Origin: Oscillospiraceae bacterium | GTDB taxonomy: Bacteria; Bacillota; Clostridia; Oscillospirales; Acutalibacteraceae | Assembly (NCBI GenBank): GCA_015065865.1 | Contig: SVPM01000016.1 | Coordinates: 1 to 36,033, forward strand | Reading direction: 5' to 3' | Length of the DNA stretch: 36,033 nt | In this document: positions 24,601 to 33,007 of the stretch, piece after piece | Layout of the letters: each line of letters begins with the position of its first letter | How positions within the stretch are numbered: position 1 is the first letter of the stretch | Position numbers and translations under genes: made by a program | The notes under the pieces: model-generated | What the model was told of the DNA's origin: nothing | Databases searched by the model: none | What the model saw: only the letters and a program-made list of their open reading frames with translations

Positions 24601-25203
24601 ACGGTCTTCCAGTTCCTTCACGATATCCCGCAAGCGCAGAAGGTTGTCCTCCGTCGCGTTCAAGCGGCGCTCCGCCTCGTTTTTGCGGTAGCGGTATTTG
24701 GCAATACCCGCCGCCTCTTCAAAGATCTCGCGGCGTTCTTCCGATTTGGAAGCCACGATATCCCCGATACGTCCCTGCCCCACGATGGAGTAACCGTCGC
24801 GGCCGAGACCGGTATCCATAAACAAAAGTTGGATATCCTTTAAACGCACGGTGGCGTTGTTCAGCATATATTCACTGTCGCCCGAACGGTAATACCGACG
24901 GGTAACCTTTACGTCGTCACTGTCAAAATCCAAAATGCGGGTGGAGTTGTCGATAATCAGCGACACTTCGGCAAAGCCGACGGCACGCCGTTCTTCCGTG
25001 CCGCTGAAGATGACGTCCTCCATTTTCGAGCCGCGCAGACTCTTGTTAGACTGTTCACCCAACACCCAACGGATCGCATCGCTTATGTTGGATTTTCCGC
25101 TTCCGTTCGGGCCCACGACCGCCGTGATACCCTGTCCGAACGACAGTACCGTGCGGTCGGGGAAGGATTTAAATCCGTGTATCTCCAGTGCTTTCAGTAC
25201 CAT
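21622..25203 (-). CDS. smc: Chromosome segregation protein SMC
   Basis: A 1193-residue SMC ATPase that, with ScpA and ScpB, extrudes and organises DNA loops. The N-terminal head has Walker A GPNGSGKSN (32-40). Long coiled coils follow at about 165-500, rich in Glu/Ala/Gln heptads. The hinge lies at about 510-660 (HGPVSSLVHAKREYALAVETALGG, and the glycine motif NAGGSMTGGS). A second coiled coil spans about 680-1030, and the C-terminal head carries the signature LSGGEKALVAIALLF and Walker B with DEIEAALDD. Length and order are standard. The position between rnc and ftsY is conserved in Firmicutes; scpA and scpB are not in this window. Confidence 0.98.
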   Translation of the reverse strand: MVLKALEIHGFKSFPDRTVLSFGQGITAVVGPNGSGKSNISDAIRWVLGEQSNKSLRGSKMEDVIFSGTEERRAVGFAEVSLIIDNSTRILDFDSDDVKVTRRYYRSGDSEYMLNNATVRLKDIQLLFMDTGLGRDGYSIVGQGRIGDIVASKSEERREIFEEAAGIAKYRYRKNEAERRLNATEDNLLRLRDIVKELEDRVGPLAEQSEKAKAFLELSEEKKGLEIGLWLYQIDRSRDVLRSLQSKLELARTQYDAAGADIDRLEEQAEEITREAQALTVQMDEIRRAAAALEEEALRAESESAVLQNDIFHRGETIERVQEDIRKSEEGRTQIDEEVARHTAGIAEEQAKIEAAQAQSLSLSEQMEALSRSSEEVTGQMDTLSAEAAALALQLSDIRVKRVSGETALSEITMRLSQLTAGVTLRSEQAKEAEAERKACEKDRAAVEETLTSLRNSQKGYTMRLQARQEKSQALKEEADRLTLDAEAAVRRVTLLEEMERNLEGFSESVKTVVKQAGRGMLRGLHGPVSSLVHAKREYALAVETALGGATQHVICDREEDAKRAIAYLKDNRAGRVTFLPIASMKGTLLTEKGLEEEEGFVGLASELVTCDKQYEEIARSLLGRIAVVEDLDRAVEIARKYKYRFRLVTLDGQVINAGGSMTGGSSVRSAGLLSRRAEIEQLKKKAEKQKAAAEEARQKASAALQETAAVEAEVNGLAAEIAVAGEDAIRLDGELRRLTELAENSRREAENAAQEIERLNARAAEQRTAMEDAETTAAAIAEKQAALEVQINEVSGGRQQLSDERESLAARIGDVKLAILSHRKGIEAHEAAVADLRAREADSSGYRENLEAQIAAIEQQNAETEQRIRELADRAAALREQAGAGVGEIAALMQRRDEGEQRQTECRRLVREKSDEREQAGREVARLEEKVETASHEAEDIVRKLYDEYELTRAEAELEAPPIEEPAKAGRRLGELKSKIRALGNVNVAAIEEYREVSERYNFMSEQVRDVEVSKEELLKLIGGLTSQMRDIFVERFRQINQNFSETFTELFGGGQAKLELADPNDILHSGIEMHVQPPGKKILNLDSLSGGEKALVAIALLFAILHVTPSPFCVLDEIEAALDDVNVDRYASYLRRMCDKTQFIVITHRRGSMEEADVLYGVTMQEKGVSKLLELRASEVEQKLGISLQQQ

Positions 25204-25221
25204 ATGTTCCGTAACCTCTCA

Positions 25222-25926
25222 TCAATCATCGTATCCCATCAAGCACAGTGCTTCACGGGCGGCTTTTTGCTCCGCCTCTTTTTTACTGCGCCCGCGGCCG
25301 TTGCCGATCACGTTGGAGTTCAAATGCACCTCCATGGTGAACTGCTTATTATGGTCCGGTCCGCTTTCCCCCGTGAGTACGTACGAAATGATCTCGCCGG
25401 GGTTTTGTTGCACGATCTCCTGCAACTGAGTCTTGTAATCCTTAAAGTGTGCACGGCGTTGGTTGCTCGCTTCCTTTTCCAAAAACGGGAGCAAGAAGTC
25501 GCGTGCCGCCTCCATACCGCCATCCAGATAGATCGCCGCCGTGACCGCTTCAAACGCATCCGCCACGATGGAGGGCCGTTCGGCACCGCCGTTTTGCGCC
25601 TCGCCGCGGCCCAACATCAGCCAGCCACCGAGCCCGAGTTCCCGAGCATAGGAAAACAGCGCTTTCTCACACACCACCGCCGCACGCAGTTTGGTGAGTT
25701 CCCCTTCGGGGCCTTTTTCTTTTTGAAACAGGTGCACCGCCGCCGTGAGTCCCAGCACCGAATCACCCAAAAACTCCAGCCGTTCGTTGCTTTGCAGGTT
25801 GCGCCCCGCCTCGTTGGCATAGGAGGAATGGGTCAACGCCCGTTTGAGCAAGGAAGTATCCGTAAACGTATATCCCAACCGCTCCATCAACGGGGCGAGA
25901 TCCCGCTCGTTCGCTCGGTTATTCAT
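25222..25926 (-). CDS. rnc: Ribonuclease III
   Basis: A 234-residue double-strand-specific endoribonuclease acting in rRNA and mRNA processing. The RNase III signature NERLEFLGDSVL (47-58) carries the metal-binding E and D, a second acidic site lies around VADAFEAVTAAIYLD, and a C-terminal double-stranded RNA binding domain runs from about 160 (DYKTQLQE) to the KKEAEQKAAREAL helix. It overlaps the end of plsX by 8 bp and precedes smc by 18 bp. Unlike many bacteria, no acpP gene stands between plsX and rnc. Confidence 0.97.
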   Translation of the reverse strand: MNNRANERDLAPLMERLGYTFTDTSLLKRALTHSSYANEAGRNLQSNERLEFLGDSVLGLTAAVHLFQKEKGPEGELTKLRAAVVCEKALFSYARELGLGGWLMLGRGEAQNGGAERPSIVADAFEAVTAAIYLDGGMEAARDFLLPFLEKEASNQRRAHFKDYKTQLQEIVQQNPGEIISYVLTGESGPDHNKQFTMEVHLNSNVIGNGRGRSKKEAEQKAAREALCLMGYDD

Positions 25927-26923
25927 CGCTCGTGCTCCCCTTTGCGGCTTCGGTGATCGCTTCGATCACACCTGTGGCGGCAAATTCGCCCGCAATGCGG
26001 ATCGCGCTGCGGATCGCCGCGGCATCCGAATTGCCGTGTGCCTTAATGACAGGACGGCACACACCGAGAATCGGTGCACCGCCGTGTTCACTGGTGGACA
26101 TACGGCTTTTTAACACGCCGATCTTGGATTTTACCAGCAACGCCGCTATTTTGGTGAGCAGGTTGCTCATAAACAGGCTCTTGATCTCTTTCATCAGCAT
26201 CCCCGCCGTGCCTTCAATAGCCTTCAGCAGAATGTTGCCCGTAAAACCGTCGGTCACCAGCACGTCCGCCGCACCGAACGGCACTTCACGGGATTCCACA
26301 TTGCCGACAAAATTCACACCGCTCTCTTGGATCAAGCGGTATGCCTGCTGCTGCAGTTCGCCGCCCTTACATTCTTCGGTACCGATATTGATCAGACCCA
26401 CCGTGGCCGGTTCACCGCCGCCCATTACGCGGGACATATACACACTGCCCATTTGGGCGAACTGACACAGCATTTCAGGGCGGCATTCCGCATTCGCGCC
26501 CGAATCCAACATCAAACTGGGTCTGCCCGAAGCGGTGGGGATCAAGGTTGCGATCGCCGCACGCGGCACGCCCTTGATACGCTTGACAAAGAAGGTCGCA
26601 CCCATTACCAGTGCGCCCGTGCTGCCCGCGCTGACAAACGCATCGCCCTTCCCTTCCGCCACCATACGCAAACCGACCGCCATCGAACAGTCTTTGTGTG
26701 CTTTCAAAATGGTGCGCGGTTCATCTTCCATCGCGATCACGTCTTCGGTGTGAACGATGGTAATACCGTCAAGCGAAATATTTTCTTCCTTCGCCACACG
26801 GCGCAAAATCTCCTCGTTACCCACCAAGGTAACGGTAACACCGTCACCCGCCGCCAGTGCCGCACCTTTCAGCGGGGCGAGCGGTGCGTTATCACCGCCG
26901 AATGCATCCACTACGATATGCAT
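25919..26923 (-). CDS. plsX: Phosphate acyltransferase PlsX
   Basis: A 334-residue enzyme that converts acyl-ACP and phosphate to acyl-phosphate, the first step of the PlsX/PlsY/PlsC phospholipid route in Firmicutes. Family patterns are the start IVVDAFGGDNAP, VSAGSTGALVMGA (about 102-114), SGANAECRPEML, GLINIGTEECKG and VTDGFTGNILLKAIEG. It likely associates with the membrane face as an amphitropic protein. Its ATG overlaps the trmFO stop (TAATG) and its end overlaps rnc by 8 bp. Confidence 0.97.
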   Translation of the reverse strand: MHIVVDAFGGDNAPLAPLKGAALAAGDGVTVTLVGNEEILRRVAKEENISLDGITIVHTEDVIAMEDEPRTILKAHKDCSMAVGLRMVAEGKGDAFVSAGSTGALVMGATFFVKRIKGVPRAAIATLIPTASGRPSLMLDSGANAECRPEMLCQFAQMGSVYMSRVMGGGEPATVGLINIGTEECKGGELQQQAYRLIQESGVNFVGNVESREVPFGAADVLVTDGFTGNILLKAIEGTAGMLMKEIKSLFMSNLLTKIAALLVKSKIGVLKSRMSTSEHGGAPILGVCRPVIKAHGNSDAAAIRSAIRIAGEFAATGVIEAITEAAKGSTSDE

Positions 26924-28239
26924 TATACATTACCTCCTAAGACAGCGTCTAAATGTTCAAGTCCGCGTGCCGAAAGTGCCGCGTAACGTGCCCGTTTATC
27001 CCGAATGTGCGTGGCAAGCGGGGGGATCACCCCGAAGTTCGCACCCATCGGTTGAAAATGTTTGGCATTGTCGGGGTTGCTGATATACCCTGCCAACGCA
27101 CCGATCATCGTATCGGTCGGCAGAATAAGCGCTTCCTCGCCTTTCACGGAACGGGCGGCGTTAATACCCGCCAAAATGCCGGATGCCGCCGATTCCATAT
27201 ACCCTTCCACACCCGTCAACTGCCCTGCAAAAAACAGGTGCGGCGCGCGGCGGGATTGAAACCCCGCCGTAAGCAGGGTGGGAGAATTCAAAAACGTGTT
27301 GCGATGCATCACGCCGTAACGCAAGAACTCGGCGTTCTTCAGTGCGGGAATCATACCGAACACCCGCTTTTGTTCACCGAATTTCAAATTCGTCTGAAAT
27401 CCGACCAAGTTCACCATACTGCCCTCGGCATTTTCCGCCCGCAGCTGCAACACCGCCCACGGACGGTGACCGGTACGCGGGTCGCGAAGCCCCACCGGTT
27501 TCATCGGGCCGAAGCGAATGGCGTCCGCACCGCGGCGCGCCAACACCTCAATGGGCATACACCCTTCATACACGGTGAGATCTTTCTCGAACTCGTGCAA
27601 CGGGGCGGTTTCGGCGGTGATCAACGCCGCGTGAAACGCTTCGTATTCCGCCTTGTTCAGCGGGCAGTTGAGGTAATCCCCCTCGCCGCTTTCTTCACGG
27701 TCGTAACGCGAGGCGCGAAACAGGTGTTCCTCATCCAAACTGTCGGTCGCCACAATGGGGGCGGCGGCATCGTAAAAGTTGAGTCCCTCACCGCATTCTT
27801 CACGCAACGCCGCCGCCAACGTATCCGACGTGAGCGGCCCCGTGGCAATTACCGTCACACCCTCATCGGGCAATGCGATATATTCCTCGTGTTTCACCGT
27901 GATGAGCGGATGTGACGTAATACGAGCGGTGATCCCCGCCGCAAAGGCTTCGCGATCCACCGCCAACGCACCGCCTGCCGGCACCGCACAGGTGGCGGCC
28001 ACCTCCATGCAAAGCGAACCGAGTCGCCGCATCTCCTCTTTCAGCATACCCGCCGCACTGTCGAGGCGGGAAGCTTTAAGCGAATTCGAACACACCAATT
28101 CGGCAAACTTTTCACTTTTGTGTGCAGGTGTGAACTTTTGCGGTTTCATCTCGATCAATGTCACGGGGATCCCTGCGCGTGCAATCGCCCACGCGGCTTC
28201 ACATCCTGCAAGACCCGCTCCGACCACGGTAATCGACAT
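26923..28239 (-). CDS. trmFO: TrmFO, folate/FAD-dependent tRNA m5U54 methyltransferase
   Basis: A 438-residue FAD enzyme of the GidA-like family that makes ribothymidine at position 54 of tRNA with methylenetetrahydrofolate as carbon donor, replacing the SAM-dependent TrmA in many Firmicutes. It has an N-terminal FAD-binding GAGLAG (7-12), a conserved cysteine C50 in ELVCSNSLK, a second cysteine in YEGCMPIEVLA, and GYMESAASGILAGINAAR near residue 350. The gene order topA-trmFO is common in Firmicutes. It begins 3 bp after topA. Confidence 0.97.
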   Translation of the reverse strand: MSITVVGAGLAGCEAAWAIARAGIPVTLIEMKPQKFTPAHKSEKFAELVCSNSLKASRLDSAAGMLKEEMRRLGSLCMEVAATCAVPAGGALAVDREAFAAGITARITSHPLITVKHEEYIALPDEGVTVIATGPLTSDTLAAALREECGEGLNFYDAAAPIVATDSLDEEHLFRASRYDREESGEGDYLNCPLNKAEYEAFHAALITAETAPLHEFEKDLTVYEGCMPIEVLARRGADAIRFGPMKPVGLRDPRTGHRPWAVLQLRAENAEGSMVNLVGFQTNLKFGEQKRVFGMIPALKNAEFLRYGVMHRNTFLNSPTLLTAGFQSRRAPHLFFAGQLTGVEGYMESAASGILAGINAARSVKGEEALILPTDTMIGALAGYISNPDNAKHFQPMGANFGVIPPLATHIRDKRARYAALSARGLEHLDAVLGGNV

Positions 28240-28242
28240 AAC

Positions 28243-30339
28243 TTACTTCTTCTCCTTCTGCGGCGTACCCGTGTACCCGCATACTTCACTCAAACAATAC
28301 AGCGTGTCGCCGTTTTTGCCCTTCTTCTTAAACAGCGTGCGTCCGCAACGGGGACACGTTTCGGAGGACGGTTCGTTCCACACCACGAAATCGCATTTCG
28401 GGTAATTTGAGCAACCGTAGAACTTGCGGCCGCGTTGGGAACGCTTGGCCACGATCATACCGCCGCAACGGGGACACAGCGCACCCGTTTCCTCCACGAT
28501 TCGCTTGGTGTTTTTGCAATCGGGATAGCCGGGGCAGGCCAAGAACTTGCCGTACCGTCCCGATTTCACCACCATTTTACGCCCGCACTGATCGCACACC
28601 ACGTCGCTTTCCACGTCGGGAACTTTAATCTTCTCGCCGTCCAGTGCGCGTTCGGCGGCGGCCAACGTTTTAGCAAACCCTTGATAGAACGCATCCAACG
28701 TGGACACCCAATCGTTCTTGCCGGTTTCCACCTCATCCAGTTCCTGTTCCATATTCGCGGTAAATTCCACGTCCACCACTTCGGGGAACTTCTCACGCAT
28801 CAGACCGGTGGTGATCTCACCGAGCGGCGTGGGCTTCAGCGATTTGCCTTCACGTTCCACGTATTCACGCGCCAAAATAGTGCCCACCGTGGTAGCAAAG
28901 GTGGAAGGACGGCCGATACCGTTTTCTTCCATCGTCTTAATCAGTGTTGCTTCGGTGTAGCGTGCAGGCGGTTGGGTGAAGTGCTGATTACCGTCAAGTT
29001 TCCGCACGGTCAGTTTATCGCCCTCCGAAAGCGGCGGCAATGCCGCGTTATCCTCATCTTCGGTTTCGTCCTTGCCTTCTTCATACAGCACGGTGAAGCC
29101 GTCAAACGCCACGGTGTACCCGCTCGCCTTAAACAGGCAGCGACCGGCCGCGATATCGAGCTGACAGGTATCCTGCACGCAGTTTGCCATCAAACTGGCG
29201 ATAAAGCGTTCCCAGATCAGTTTGTAAAGTTTATACTGGTCCGCCGTGAGCGAATCCTTCACCTCGTCGGGTGTGAGCGACGGCATGGTGGGACGGATCG
29301 CTTCGTGAGCATCCTGCGCCGTGCTCTTGGTCTTAAACACACGCGGTTTTTCGGGCAGATAGCGTGCGCCGTAACGCGAGCGAATAAACTCCACGCCCTC
29401 ACGGCGGGCATCGTCCGAAATACGCAGCGAGTCGGTACGCATATACGTGATCAAACCGACCGCGCCCTGTCCTTGCACTTCCACGCCTTCATAAAGTTCC
29501 TGCGCCGCTTTCATGGTGCGGCGGGCGGCAAAGCCCAATTTACGACTCGCCTCCTGTTGCATGGTGGAGGTGATGAACGGCGGGGTGGGAGCCAAACGGC
29601 GCACGCCGCGTTTCACGGCTTGTACGCTGAACGGCACACCATCCAGTTCCGCCAACACGGCGTTTGCCTGTTCGGCATTCTCCAACTTCGCCTTGTTACG
29701 GCCGATGCTGTAAAGTTTGGCGGGGAACATTTTTCCTTTCGGTGCGGCGGAGAGTTTGGCATCGATCGTCCAATACTCCTCGCTCTTAAACGCACGGATC
29801 GCCTCTTCGCGCTCCACCACCAGATTCACCGTGGCGGATTGCACACGCCCCGCCGACAAACCGGCGCGGATCTTCTTCCACAAAAACGGGCTGATCTTAT
29901 AGCCCACAATGCGGTCGAGAATACGTCGCGCCTGCTGTGCGTTGACCATATTCATATCCAGTGAGCGCGGGGCGTTCATCCCCTGCGCGACACCGGTCTT
30001 GGTAATCTCATTAAAGGTGACACGGTTGCATTTGGCGGGATCCACACCCAACACCTGCATCAGGTGCCACGAGATCGCCTCACCCTCGCGGTCAGGGTCG
30101 GTTGCGAGAATGACGCGGTCACTTTCCGCCGCCATGCCCTTCAATTGGCGAATCAGCGCGGATTTGCCGGGGATATCCACGTAACGCGGACGAAAGCCGT
30201 GTTCGATATCCACACCGAGCAACGTCTTGGGCAGGTCGCGAATGTGACCGACCGAAGCGACCACCTGATACCCCTGCCCCAGATATTTCTGCACCGTTTT
30301 CGCTTTTGCGGGGGACTCCATAATAACCAGTGTTGCCAT
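28243..30339 (-). CDS. topA: DNA topoisomerase I
   Basis: A 698-residue type IA topoisomerase that relaxes negative supercoils. The Toprim domain is at the N-terminus (LVIMESPAKAKTVQKYLG, then DPDREGEAISWHL with the metal-binding acidic residues). The catalytic tyrosine is in GLITYMRTDS, followed by AQDAHEAIRPT. Three C-terminal zinc ribbons follow (CDQC...CPGYPDC, CPRC...CSNYPKC, and CPRC with a later C pair). The frame is open to 30432, but family homology starts at MATLVIMESP, so I use the ATG at 30339. A GAAGGA lies about 13 bases upstream, a little far for an ideal ribosome binding site. dprA ends 37 bp upstream. Confidence 0.97.
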   Translation of the reverse strand: MATLVIMESPAKAKTVQKYLGQGYQVVASVGHIRDLPKTLLGVDIEHGFRPRYVDIPGKSALIRQLKGMAAESDRVILATDPDREGEAISWHLMQVLGVDPAKCNRVTFNEITKTGVAQGMNAPRSLDMNMVNAQQARRILDRIVGYKISPFLWKKIRAGLSAGRVQSATVNLVVEREEAIRAFKSEEYWTIDAKLSAAPKGKMFPAKLYSIGRNKAKLENAEQANAVLAELDGVPFSVQAVKRGVRRLAPTPPFITSTMQQEASRKLGFAARRTMKAAQELYEGVEVQGQGAVGLITYMRTDSLRISDDARREGVEFIRSRYGARYLPEKPRVFKTKSTAQDAHEAIRPTMPSLTPDEVKDSLTADQYKLYKLIWERFIASLMANCVQDTCQLDIAAGRCLFKASGYTVAFDGFTVLYEEGKDETEDEDNAALPPLSEGDKLTVRKLDGNQHFTQPPARYTEATLIKTMEENGIGRPSTFATTVGTILAREYVEREGKSLKPTPLGEITTGLMREKFPEVVDVEFTANMEQELDEVETGKNDWVSTLDAFYQGFAKTLAAAERALDGEKIKVPDVESDVVCDQCGRKMVVKSGRYGKFLACPGYPDCKNTKRIVEETGALCPRCGGMIVAKRSQRGRKFYGCSNYPKCDFVVWNEPSSETCPRCGRTLFKKKGKNGDTLYCLSEVCGYTGTPQKEKK

Positions 30340-30376
30340 AATAATGACCATTCCTTCTCTTGCAAATATAGTAATA

Positions 30377-31510
30377 CTACACGCGGCGGTATTGCTGTCC
30401 CGCCTCGGAGATCGCATACCCGAGCATCTCAAGCTCGGTCAACGCCGCCAGCACCCGCCCCATTGAAAGCCCCGCCGCAGCGGCGATCTCATCCACGGGC
30501 AACGCCTCCGCACGCAAGGCTTTCATCACGGTTTGCGCGTTGTCACTGACAGGCACGGGAGGCGGTGCCTCCTTCGCTTTTTTGGCAGGCATCGGCTGTG
30601 CCGTCCTCGGCGTTTCCGTCGTTTTTGAAAGTTGGGGAAACAACAGCGCGTATTCCTCCAAGATCTCAGCGGCATCACGTACCAGTTTGGCACCGTTTTG
30701 AATCAGCGTATTGTTACCCGCGCCGTTGGGCATATTCAACGCGACGGGGACCGAAAACACATCTCTCCCCTGCTCACGGGCAAAACGGGCGGTGATCAAC
30801 GCACCGCTGGGCATCGGCGCTTCGGTCACACAAACACCGTGTGCCATACCGCTGATAAGGCGGTTACGCACGTGGAAAGTGCCGCGACTCACACGCACGC
30901 CGTGCGGATATTCCGTCAGCAACGTGCCGCCTTGCGCCAATGTGCGACGACGAAGTGCCTCGTTCGCCGCAGGATAATTAACATCCAACCCGCACGCTTG
31001 CACCGTGACCGTGCGGCCGCCCAGATCCAACGCCGCGTTGGCAGCAGCCGCATCGCCGCCTTCGGCACCGCCGCTGACTATCAGCGCACCGCCGCGCACC
31101 AAGCCGGCAGTGATCATGGTCGTCACTTCGTAACCGTAGCGGGAAAGGTTGCGCGTACCCACCACCGCGATCACGGGGCGGGCGGAAAGATCGGGCACAC
31201 TGCCGCGACCGTACAACACGGCGGGCGGCGCGAAGATACCGCGCAACAGCGAGGGATACGCCTCATCCGCCGGCGTCAGCAACCAGTCGCCGTGTTCCAG
31301 CGTGCGATGCAAGATCTCCCGCGCGGTGTCCACCGATTTTTCGCACAGGCGGGCACGCACCGTGTCGGGTATCCCGCACTGTCGAAAGGTTTCCTTGTCG
31401 GCGGCATAGATATCCTCCGGCGAAGAAAACGCGTTCAGCAACGTTGAAAGATAGCCGCTGCCGTATCCCAACGCCTGTTGCAACCATATCCAGTAAATAC
31501 GGCTATCCAA
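30377..31510 (-). CDS. dprA: DNA-processing protein DprA
   Basis: A 377-residue protein with an N-terminal SAM/HhH-like region, the Rossmann-like single-strand DNA binding domain (VGTRNLSRYG near 116, GGTLLTEYPHGV, FHVRNRLISGM, PSGALITARFAREQGRDVFSVP), and a C-terminal winged helix (VDEIAAAAGLSMGRVLAALTELEMLG). DprA loads RecA on incoming single-stranded DNA during transformation, although the gene is widespread in bacteria not known to be competent. The usual SGLARGIDAAAH block reads SGGAEGGDAAAANAAL here, so part of the family motif has diverged. It overlaps the upstream methylase gene by 8 bp. Confidence 0.95.
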   Translation of the reverse strand: MDSRIYWIWLQQALGYGSGYLSTLLNAFSSPEDIYAADKETFRQCGIPDTVRARLCEKSVDTAREILHRTLEHGDWLLTPADEAYPSLLRGIFAPPAVLYGRGSVPDLSARPVIAVVGTRNLSRYGYEVTTMITAGLVRGGALIVSGGAEGGDAAAANAALDLGGRTVTVQACGLDVNYPAANEALRRRTLAQGGTLLTEYPHGVRVSRGTFHVRNRLISGMAHGVCVTEAPMPSGALITARFAREQGRDVFSVPVALNMPNGAGNNTLIQNGAKLVRDAAEILEEYALLFPQLSKTTETPRTAQPMPAKKAKEAPPPVPVSDNAQTVMKALRAEALPVDEIAAAAGLSMGRVLAALTELEMLGYAISEAGQQYRRV

Positions 31511-32330
31511 TATACTCTCTCCTACTCATTTCCCACATCACAAGCGCCGCCGCCACCGCCGCATTGAGCGATTCGGCACGCCCGGCCATGGGAATGGTCA
31601 GCCGATGGGTACAAGCGGCGATGGTTTCGGACGTAAGCCCGTTGGCCTCGTTGCCGATCACACACACGCTCCCCGCCGAAAGCGGCGCCTCCACCACCGA
31701 CAACACCGCGCCCTCGGCGGACGGCACACAGGCATAACCGCATGCGCCTGCCTCCTGCAAGCGGGTGATGGCGGCGGGCATATTCGCCGTTTCCCACAGC
31801 GGCAGGCGGAACACCCCGCCCATACTGCCGCGCAGCACTTTCGGGCTGTACACGTCGCAACACCCCGCCGACAAGATCAACCCATCGATCCCCACCGCTT
31901 CGGCGGTGCGGATCACCGTGCCGATGTTGCCGGGGTCACGCACGTTCTCGAGCGCCAACCATTTCTTATTTTTAAAGGTAGATAATGTACTACTATCTAT
32001 TGTATCCAACATTTTCCGATTGTCAAGTGCTTTGCACAGACAAATTATTCCTTGCGAGGTTTCGGTGTCGGAAAGCAAATCCGCCACACCGTCGGTAATG
32101 TCGAACACGTGAACGGCCGCGGCCGTCACCGCCTCCGCTTCCGCAGGATATTTTTCCCGTGCGCGTGCAGTCAACAACGCGGTTTCGATCACCGCGTGCG
32201 AGCGCGCCGCATCCGCACACAAACGGGCACCTTCAATAACGAATGCACCCTCTTGCCGCCGCAGTTTGGCATCGTTTTGCAGGCGGCGCAGACGGCGCAC
32301 CATCTCATTATCACGACTGGAGATCACCAT
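31503..32330 (-). CDS. TrmH/SpoU family RNA methyltransferase
   Basis: A 275-residue SPOUT-class methyltransferase that uses SAM for 2'-O-methylation of rRNA or tRNA. The N-terminal substrate-binding domain (about 1-90, start ISSRDNEMVRRLRRL) is like that of 23S rRNA methylases. The C-terminal trefoil-knot domain has motif 1 NVRDPGNIGTVIRTA, motif 2 IGNEANGLT and motif 3 IPMAGRAESLNAAVAAALV. The exact target is not clear. An AT-rich linker between the domains (about 31965-32035, protein LDTIDSSTLSTFKNKK) differs in composition from the rest. It starts 66 bp after rplT, behind a partial terminator, and overlaps dprA by 8 bp. Confidence 0.92.
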   Translation of the reverse strand: MVISSRDNEMVRRLRRLQNDAKLRRQEGAFVIEGARLCADAARSHAVIETALLTARAREKYPAEAEAVTAAAVHVFDITDGVADLLSDTETSQGIICLCKALDNRKMLDTIDSSTLSTFKNKKWLALENVRDPGNIGTVIRTAEAVGIDGLILSAGCCDVYSPKVLRGSMGGVFRLPLWETANMPAAITRLQEAGACGYACVPSAEGAVLSVVEAPLSAGSVCVIGNEANGLTSETIAACTHRLTIPMAGRAESLNAAVAAALVMWEMSRREYIG

Positions 32331-32346
32331 ACTCCGCCGCTCCTTT

Positions 32347-32383
32347 CCGAAAAGAAGCGCCCGTCGAAAAGTTCAACGGGCGC
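32347..32383 (-). terminator. Partial terminator between rplT and the TrmH-type gene
   Basis: On the minus strand an 8-bp GC stem GCGCCCGT/ACGGGCGC (32376-32383 with 32357-32364) is followed by TTCTTTTC. It probably reduces but does not stop transcription into the long downstream run, since no obvious promoter lies after it. Confidence 0.65.
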
Positions 32384-32395
32384 ACCTATATCTTT

Positions 32396-32752
32396 TTATT
32401 GCAGAGCCGCCTTGGCCTTCTCTGCGAGGGCGGTGAACGCCGCCGCATCGGACACAGCCAATTCCGCGAGCATCTTACGGTTCAGCGAAATTTCCGCTTT
32501 CTTCAGACCGTTCATAAAGGTGGAGTAGTTCATACCGTTCATCTTCGCAGCAGCGGAGATACGGGTGATCCACAGACGGCGGAAGTCACGCTTCTTCAGT
32601 CGGCGACCGATGTAAGCGTACTGACCGGATTTCATAACCGCTTCTTTCGCGGTCTTGAACAGCTTGGACTTGGCACCGTAGTAGCCCTTCGCCAGCTTCA
32701 ATACTTTCTTTCTTCTTTTGCGCGTCATCATTGCGCCTTTAATACGAGCCAT
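32396..32752 (-). CDS. rplT: 50S ribosomal protein L20 (bL20)
   Basis: A 118-residue basic protein with the long N-terminal RNA-binding extension ([20 protein letters not shown]) and globular C-terminal part of bL20. It is needed early in 50S assembly. In Firmicutes L20 represses its own operon by binding the infC leader mRNA; a candidate leader lies upstream at 33534-33690. Normal length, third gene of infC-rpmI-rplT. Confidence 0.98.
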   Translation of the reverse strand: MARIKGAMMTRKRRKKVLKLAKGYYGAKSKLFKTAKEAVMKSGQYAYIGRRLKKRDFRRLWITRISAAAKMNGMNYSTFMNGLKKAEISLNRKMLAELAVSDAAAFTALAEKAKAALQ

Positions 32753-32780
32753 GCTTTATTCCTCCATTCTCAAACCGCGA

Positions 32781-32978
32781 TTACTTGTAAGGGATCATAC
32801 GCTTGACCGCTGCGGTGTTGGTCACGTCCGCCACCACGGTCTTACGCAGATTTCTCTTACGCTTGGTCGATTTCTTGTTCAGGATATGGGACTTGTAGGC
32901 ATGGCCGCGGATGACCTTGCCGTTTTTGCTGAGCTTAAAACGTTTTTTGGCACCACTGTGCGTTTTGATCTTCGGCAT
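32781..32978 (-). CDS. rpmI: 50S ribosomal protein L35 (bL35)
   Basis: A 65-residue basic protein starting [20 protein letters not shown], the bL35 signature, with the usual length. A GGAGG lies before its ATG. It sits 28 bp before rplT and 29 bp after infC. Confidence 0.98.
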   Translation of the reverse strand: MPKIKTHSGAKKRFKLSKNGKVIRGHAYKSHILNKKSTKRKRNLRKTVVADVTNTAAVKRMIPYK

Positions 32979-33007
32979 CTTAATATCCTCCTTAAATTTC
33001 TATCGGC

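Noticed and set aside
28435-29964. A 509-codon plus-strand frame
   Set aside because: Antisense to topA; no domains.
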